From Bacteroidia bacterium (GTDB taxonomy: Bacteria; Bacteroidota; Bacteroidia; Cytophagales; Cyclobacteriaceae), in NCBI GenBank assembly GCA_030426345.1, contig JAUHYU010000007.1:30322-94321 (forward strand): a stretch of 64,000 bases of DNA. Reading direction: 5' to 3'. A program made the translations under genes and the position numbers. The first letter of the stretch is position 1. Every line of letters starts with the position of its first letter. Below are positions 58,428 to 64,000 of this stretch, piece after piece. The notes under the pieces were generated by a model. It saw only the letters and a program-made list of their open reading frames with translations, ran no database searches and was not told the DNA's origin.

Positions 58428-61400
58428 ATGGAAGGCAAGGCGTTATTGAGGTATTTTTTGTTGTCAGGGAATAGGTCTTTTTGCAAAAGTATAAAGAAGC
58501 ACCTCAATGTTTTCCGCCCTGAGGTCTCAATTGTAGAGGCCACAAACTTTCAATATTTGCAGGATCACGTGACCAATAGGGACATCGTGCTTATGGATGA
58601 AGATGCTATCTTTCAGGAGGATGCGTTAAATAACTCAGCCATTATATCTCTACTATTCTCCCGACGCATTCATGTACTGTTGTTTAGCGATTATAAAAGG
58701 TTGTTGCCTATTTCCATTCTCGATAGGCCCGAAATTTTCAGGGTCGTTTCCAAAGCTGCCAAACGCGTTGAATTCGGGTTTCATATCCATACATTAGAAT
58801 ACAACCTGAATAATGAAGTATCTGGATTGAAAAGGTTGCAAGAAAGGTATCTGGAAGTAATCATTCAGATTCAGATGCAGCTTCTTGGCGACTCAGGGAC
58901 GCTTGATAAATTGACTAGCATATTGGAACTGGTGGGTAAGGTTACGGACGTACAACAGGTAACCATCTTTCAAAATCAGTCCGATTATAATCAAAAAACA
59001 TTGATGTCGCCAAGCCAGGAATGGACTGCTGAAGGTTTTGCATCCCTCCTCAGTAACCCACTCTTCAGTCTGATGCCCTACCAACCCAATTTTGAAAGAT
59101 GGGCGCAAAAGCTATCTTCAGGAGAGCATGTATATGGTCAAATAGATGACTTTCCACGTGGAGAACGACCAATATTAGCTTCTCATGGAATTAAAGAGGC
59201 TTTGCTGATGCCTATTAAAATTAAAGGAGCCTTTTGGGGGTTTGTTATGTTTTCAATTTATAGCAAACCCAAACTATGGAAGCAGCATGAAATCGATTTG
59301 CTTTCCTCTGTAATTACTCCAATATCATCCTTTTTTGAAATAAAAATGGAAGAATATCGCAGGGATAAAAGTGATGAACGTTTTCGCAAGATATTCGAAA
59401 GCTCAGGTGTAGGGCTTGTTCATGCCACCTTGGAGGGCAACTTGATTTCTGTAAATCCTGCTTTTTCTAAGATGACAGGGTATGATGAATCCGAACTTCA
59501 CAATCTGAACTTTAAAGTCTTTACCCACCCGGACGACATAGACAATCATGTAAATGAGCTTCAAGACCTAATAGATGGAAAAACCCCTTCGTTCTTTGTA
59601 GAAAAGAGATATCTAAGAAAAGGAGGTGCTACCATTTGGGTGAAACTAAACGTATCACCATATAGCAGGGAAAAGGGAAAGCCAGAGTCACTGGTTGGGA
59701 TTGTAGAAAATATCACAAGAGAAAGAGAAGCCGAAAAAGCACTCCAAGAAAGTGAAGATCGCTATCGCATGCTTTCAGATTTGTCATTAGAGGGAATAGT
59801 AATCCATCAAGATGGAATCTTTCAGGACTGCAACGAACAATTTCTGCAGGTATCCGGATATACCCGTGATGAGCTAAAGGGCAAAAATCTAATGGAATTG
59901 TTGATCGGTTCAGAATCGATTGAAATTGTCATGGATAAAATCCGACAAAACGATAACCTGCCTTGTGAAGCAATCGGAAAAGCAAAACATGGAAAAACCA
60001 TGATGTTGGAGCTTGAACACCGCGAAGTGGATATTGATGGACGGACTATGATGGTTACAGCTCTTCGAGATGTTTCGGTGCGTAAAAAGAATGAGCAGGA
60101 AATCAAAAAACTTAGCACTGCCATTGAGCAGAGTCCTTCAAGCATTGTGATCACAGATCATTTTGGTAAAATAGAGTACGTAAATAAATCATTCTGTGAA
60201 ATTACGGGTTATTCTGAAGAGGAATCTAAAGGCAAAAATCCAAGATTTCTTAAATCAACGTATCATTCCAAAAACTATTATAAACAACTTTGGGATACTA
60301 TATCCTCAGGAAATACATGGAACGGAATATTCAGAAATAAGACAAAAACAGGGGTATACTACTGGGAACGAGCGGTGATTTCACCTATAGTTAATGATAA
60401 GGGGCATATCAGTCACTACCTTGCGATCAAAGAAAACATTACCAATGAGAAAAAAGCTCTCGAATCCTTAGAAGTAAGCGAAGAGCGGCACAGAATTATT
60501 GCAGAGCTTACAAATGATTTTGCGTATTCAGCAAGCATCAGTGACCAAAACCTGACATTTGACTGGAATAGTGGGTCTCTTGAGCGTTTAGCAGGATACA
60601 CTACTTCAGAAATAAACAGCATGGAAAACGGATGGTATTCGTTGATAATCAAAGAAGACTTTAGCGATAAAGTTGTTTCGGCGATTGATACGCTGGCTAA
60701 GGTAAAAGTGTTGGAATTGGAATATCGGATACTAACAAAAGACAATGAGATAAAATGGATTTCTGATAACGTCAAACTGATCGAATCAACTGTGAATCAG
60801 ACAAGGGTAATTGGGGCGATTAGGAACATTACAATTCGAAAAAATGCTATCATCGAATTGGATCAAAATAAACGTTATCTAGATAGCATTATCGATAATC
60901 TACCAATTGGATTACACATTTTTGATGAAAAGGGCTATACTACCAGAATCAATGAAGCACAAAGAACCTTGCTCGGAGTAAAAAATGACCAAGTTGGTGT
61001 TGGGGTATTTAATATTCTGTCTGATCCATTGGCTAAAACTACCGGGTCTGATATCAATTATCGTACGGTATACGAAACCAAAAAGACTCTAAATCACGAA
61101 ATTGAGATAAATTTCGATGTTAAAGAAAATAAGTGGGATACGAGAAAAGGGATACGCACTCTAAATGAAATCATCTTTCCAATATTAAAAGAAAATGGGG
61201 AAGTCCATTCTGTCATTTCGGTATTAAATGATATCACCAATCGTGTGGAAGCAGAAAGTGCACTAAAAGCCAGTGAACTACATCAAAAGACATTACTAAA
61301 GATTATACCTGATTTAATTTTTGTATTCGATAATAATGGACTTTTTAAGGATGTATACACAGAAGAATTAGACAAGTTGCTGCATCCCCCAGACTCATTT

Positions 61401-63488
61401 ATAGGAAAGCCTTTTTCTAGTCTCTTCCCAAAAAAATTGAGTCACAGATTTTACAAAAATTTAAAAGCAGCAGTAGAAACGCAAGAAGTGCAATCCTTTA
61501 ATTACGAGCTAGAGGTAGAGGGGCGAATGCATTATTATGAAACAAGATTACTCATAAGCAGGGAAAATGAAGTCATGGCGATCATCAGGGACATATCAGA
61601 CAACGTGGCTTCTGAACTGGCACTTAAGGAAAGCGAAGAAAAATTTAGAGAGCTTGCCGAAAGAACTCAAGATGCCTTTGTCTTATTGAATGTCGCAAAT
61701 GAAGTCCTTTATGTAAGCCCTAACGTAAATAAAATATTTAATATCAGCCCAGAGGCCTATATAAACAATCCTTTTTTGGCACTAAAAATGGTTCATTCCG
61801 AGGATAAACCATGGGTAATTCCACAGATAAATAGTTATCGGAAGGGCAAGCAGGAATTTCTGGATATGCAGTTTAGGGTACATGTGGGAAGCGGAGAGCC
61901 AAAATGGGTTTGGTACAGGGTGAATACTGTATTTGATAATAAGAAACGACCTGTGCGGTATGCAGTAGTGATTACGGATATCACATCGAATAAAATATCG
62001 GAGTTAGAACTGATAAAGGCTAAGGAGCAGGCAGAACTTGGCAATAGATCAAAGAGTGCTTTTTTAGCAAATATTTCTCATGAAATTCGAACACCAATGA
62101 ATGCGGTTTTGGGTTTCAGCGACTTACTATATTCCCGTATCCAAGATCCGGTGCTGAAAGGCTATCTCAATTCGATAAAATCCAGCGGAAATACCTTGCT
62201 GAATTTATTGAATGACATTTTGGATCTATCAAAAATTGAAGCTGACAGAATGAGCATTATTCCTTCTCCGGTCAACCTGTTCAGTATTTTCGAAGAAATA
62301 AAACATATTTTTACCTTGAAGGTATTGGAGAAGGGGATTGACTATACTTTTGAAATAGATAAACGAATACCAAAATCTCTACTATTAGACGAATTACGAC
62401 TTAAGCAAATACTGCTCAATTTGGTTGACAATGCAGTTAAATTTACGGAAGAAGGAATAATAAAAGTGATCGTAAAAAGGATAGACAAAGATAATAGATC
62501 TGACAGAGCAGATATTTCCATCATTGTAGAAGATACAGGCATTGGGATTCCAAAAGAGCTCCAAGTATCAATTTTCGATTCATTTCGCCAACAAGACGAC
62601 AAGGATAAAAAGAAATATAAAGGTACTGGCCTCGGTCTGGCAATTACCAAGCGGCTGGTTGAATTGTTTAAAGGAGAATTGAAATTATATAGTTTGCCAC
62701 ACAAGGGAAGTAAATTTGAGGTAATCCTAAAGGATATTGTGGCATCCGAATCATCAATAAATGAAGGATTAGTTTTTCAGGAAAAAATACAATTTGAAGC
62801 AGCAGCACTAGAGGATCGATTGATAGTGATCATAGACGAGCGAAAGTCGAATCGCGACCTCATCAAAGAGGTATTTGCGCTCTCGAAGTGCAAAGTGGTA
62901 GAAGGAGAAAACCTTTCCCAAACCATGACTGACCAGAACTTGGAGGTAGATTTGATTATCATGGAATTAAGTGACAAAGGGAGGGTGCTCAGTGATCTGG
63001 AGGCAATTCGACTAAACCAAAGCATGGTGAATGCAACAAAAATTGGAATAGTCTCCAACATGGATTTCAAGCCGTTATTTGCACCACATTTTAAGACTAT
63101 TTTGACCAAACCGATTCATCTGCCGGATTTAGTAGATATCGTTGGAAATCACTTTCATGTATTAAACGCTTCAGAAAAGCCGAATGATGATGATACCAAT
63201 GATAGCGACCTATTAGCCATAGATAAAGAAAAATTAGGAGTTGTTGTAAGACTTTTAGAAGGTGAATTTTATGCCACATGGCAGTCTACGTTGCTAACAT
63301 CCTCCTTTAAGGAGGTTGAAAAATTTGCTCATGATATGAAATTACTCGGAGTAGAATATCAGCTTAAAGTGCTCCAATCTTTTAGCGATGTGTTGGTAAT
63401 GCATTCAAAAAATTTCGACATTGACAATATGAATGACGTGCTCAAGACATACCCTTCGATCATAAATGAACTAAAAATCCGTCTTTAA
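58428..63488 (+). CDS. Multi-PAS hybrid histidine kinase with degenerate receiver and Hpt-like tail
   Basis: 1686 residues, no transmembrane segment seen, so cytoplasmic. Order: receiver-like N-terminus (about 5-130), GAF-like domain (about 150-305), seven PAS domains (about 315-1190; each ends in a PAC-like strand such as [12 protein letters not shown] or [14 protein letters not shown] [12 protein letters not shown]), HisKA with His near 1217 ([20 protein letters not shown]), HATPase with [25 protein letters not shown] and [12 protein letters not shown] (about 1320-1440), a receiver-like domain (about 1460-1575) with Glu where the phospho-acceptor Asp is expected ([11 protein letters not shown]), and an Hpt-like end with [14 protein letters not shown]. 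It is followed 14 nt later by a receiver-kinase gene, a likely partner. Confidence 0.9.
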   Translation: MEGKALLRYFLLSGNRSFCKSIKKHLNVFRPEVSIVEATNFQYLQDHVTNRDIVLMDEDAIFQEDALNNSAIISLLFSRRIHVLLFSDYKRLLPISILDRPEIFRVVSKAAKRVEFGFHIHTLEYNLNNEVSGLKRLQERYLEVIIQIQMQLLGDSGTLDKLTSILELVGKVTDVQQVTIFQNQSDYNQKTLMSPSQEWTAEGFASLLSNPLFSLMPYQPNFERWAQKLSSGEHVYGQIDDFPRGERPILASHGIKEALLMPIKIKGAFWGFVMFSIYSKPKLWKQHEIDLLSSVITPISSFFEIKMEEYRRDKSDERFRKIFESSGVGLVHATLEGNLISVNPAFSKMTGYDESELHNLNFKVFTHPDDIDNHVNELQDLIDGKTPSFFVEKRYLRKGGATIWVKLNVSPYSREKGKPESLVGIVENITREREAEKALQESEDRYRMLSDLSLEGIVIHQDGIFQDCNEQFLQVSGYTRDELKGKNLMELLIGSESIEIVMDKIRQNDNLPCEAIGKAKHGKTMMLELEHREVDIDGRTMMVTALRDVSVRKKNEQEIKKLSTAIEQSPSSIVITDHFGKIEYVNKSFCEITGYSEEESKGKNPRFLKSTYHSKNYYKQLWDTISSGNTWNGIFRNKTKTGVYYWERAVISPIVNDKGHISHYLAIKENITNEKKALESLEVSEERHRIIAELTNDFAYSASISDQNLTFDWNSGSLERLAGYTTSEINSMENGWYSLIIKEDFSDKVVSAIDTLAKVKVLELEYRILTKDNEIKWISDNVKLIESTVNQTRVIGAIRNITIRKNAIIELDQNKRYLDSIIDNLPIGLHIFDEKGYTTRINEAQRTLLGVKNDQVGVGVFNILSDPLAKTTGSDINYRTVYETKKTLNHEIEINFDVKENKWDTRKGIRTLNEIIFPILKENGEVHSVISVLNDITNRVEAESALKASELHQKTLLKIIPDLIFVFDNNGLFKDVYTEELDKLLHPPDSFIGKPFSSLFPKKLSHRFYKNLKAAVETQEVQSFNYELEVEGRMHYYETRLLISRENEVMAIIRDISDNVASELALKESEEKFRELAERTQDAFVLLNVANEVLYVSPNVNKIFNISPEAYINNPFLALKMVHSEDKPWVIPQINSYRKGKQEFLDMQFRVHVGSGEPKWVWYRVNTVFDNKKRPVRYAVVITDITSNKISELELIKAKEQAELGNRSKSAFLANISHEIRTPMNAVLGFSDLLYSRIQDPVLKGYLNSIKSSGNTLLNLLNDILDLSKIEADRMSIIPSPVNLFSIFEEIKHIFTLKVLEKGIDYTFEIDKRIPKSLLLDELRLKQILLNLVDNAVKFTEEGIIKVIVKRIDKDNRSDRADISIIVEDTGIGIPKELQVSIFDSFRQQDDKDKKKYKGTGLGLAITKRLVELFKGELKLYSLPHKGSKFEVILKDIVASESSINEGLVFQEKIQFEAAALEDRLIVIIDERKSNRDLIKEVFALSKCKVVEGENLSQTMTDQNLEVDLIIMELSDKGRVLSDLEAIRLNQSMVNATKIGIVSNMDFKPLFAPHFKTILTKPIHLPDLVDIVGNHFHVLNASEKPNDDDTNDSDLLAIDKEKLGVVVRLLEGEFYATWQSTLLTSSFKEVEKFAHDMKLLGVEYQLKVLQSFSDVLVMHSKNFDIDNMNDVLKTYPSIINELKIRL

Positions 63489-63502
63489 ACGCAGAAAAAT
63501 CC

Positions 63503-64000
63503 ATGCCACACAAGATTCGACAAAAAGTACTGATCGTAGATGACGTAACCAAAAACATCCAGCTTGTTGCAAATTACTTGAAGCAAGCAGGATATGAGAT
63601 TAATTATGCCATAAGTGGAAAATCGGCACTCAAGCATATAAAAAAAGAGAATTTTGATTTGATTCTATTGGATATAATGATGCCGGAAATGGATGGGTTT
63701 GAAGTATGCCAGAAACTGAACTCTGACATTTCAACCAAAGATATCCCTATAGTTTTTCTTACAGCCAAAACAGATATTGACAGTATTACCAAGGCATTCG
63801 AAGTAGGCGGTGTCGATTACATCACCAAGCCATTCAACAAAGCAGAGCTTCTTGCCCGGGTGAAAACACACCTTGAACTTCGACAGCAAAAAAAGGATTT
63901 AAAAGAACTCAACGCAACCAAAGACAAGTTCTTTTCAATTATAGCGCATGATCTAAAAAGTCCTTTGAACCAGTTACTTGCACTGAGCGAATTACTGCAA
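63503..64000 (+). CDS. Receiver-histidine kinase hybrid, 3'-truncated by the window edge
   Basis: The first 166 codons of a hybrid response regulator-kinase. Receiver domain with Asp pair [10 protein letters not shown], phospho-acceptor Asp in [14 protein letters not shown] and switch residues FLTAKT and TKPFN; a coiled linker ([19 protein letters not shown]); then a HisKA start with phospho-acceptor His in [20 protein letters not shown]. The start codon lies within an AAAAATCCATG repeat core, 14 nt after the big kinase. Probably takes phosphate from, or acts with, that kinase. Confidence 0.9.
   Translation, partial: MPHKIRQKVLIVDDVTKNIQLVANYLKQAGYEINYAISGKSALKHIKKENFDLILLDIMMPEMDGFEVCQKLNSDISTKDIPIVFLTAKTDIDSITKAFEVGGVDYITKPFNKAELLARVKTHLELRQQKKDLKELNATKDKFFSIIAHDLKSPLNQLLALSELLQ

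Noticed and set aside
1..64000. CRISPR array or anti-phage island
   Set aside because: No regularly spaced direct repeats and no cas, restriction-modification or other known defence genes were seen.

Overview
The window comes from the chromosome of an AT-rich member of the Bacteroidota, most likely the Cytophagales/Cyclobacteriaceae-like part of the phylum. The evidence is a SusC/SusD pair, a type IX secretion (T9SS) C-terminal domain, a MurF-Alr fusion, an exosortase of the XrtF type, a DUF368 - aroE neighbourhood, and promoters that fit the Bacteroidota -33 TTTG / -7 TAnnTTTG pattern. I see no integrase, transposase, phage structural gene or CRISPR array, so this looks like core and strain-variable chromosome rather than an island.

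Layout. 1-850: 3' part of purB, ended by a 56-bp perfect palindrome. 996-8057: a phosphonate catabolism locus with phnA and phnY in one operon, phnW, an XRE-cupin regulator, an organophosphate-type MFS permease and a PHP phosphoesterase. Together the enzymes would convert 2-aminoethylphosphonate to acetate and phosphate. 8098-15804: an exported metallo-beta-lactamase-fold protein, a LOG-family protein, a GNAT acetyltransferase, a lipoprotein, a DUF853 ATPase, a DUF4332 protein, a DUF1080 protein, a diketogulonate reductase and DusB. 16148-20755: an orphan SusC/SusD pair. 20812-25151 (minus): a TPR-SH3 protein, a very large ABC transporter and RidA. 25213-27311: two tRNA genes flanking a T9SS surface-protein gene that is split by a 7-bp tandem duplication. 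27491-29878: homoserine dehydrogenase and HflX. 30051-39598: a long co-directional run of exopolysaccharide genes (GT4, RmlC, Wza-, Wzc- and CpsB-like), then a TPR protein, ComA, a DUF368 flippase and aroE. 39705-43781: a GHL10 hydrolase, the XrtF pair and a UDP-sugar dehydrogenase. 43909-49913: leuS, a small secreted repeat protein, an AraC regulator and lysA. 50174-58275: a two-component system, a HisA paralogue, MurF-Alr, a DUF6973 protein and an oxidoreductase. 58428-64000: a 1686-residue multi-PAS hybrid histidine kinase followed by a truncated receiver-kinase.

The most interesting signals are: (1) the 7-bp tandem duplication (26646-26659) whose loss would exactly restore one reading frame for a surface protein, a possible phase switch; (2) a dispersed family of palindromic elements built on AAAATCCATGGATTTT, with the core strongly over-represented by hand count; (3) terminator-like hairpins in the leaders of two aspartate-pathway genes, hom and lysA; (4) the compact phosphonate pathway with an unusual regulator; (5) a HisA paralogue lacking a catalytic Asp and a receiver domain with Glu in place of the phospho-acceptor Asp. 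All promoters, operators and functions are read from sequence by eye; no search was run.
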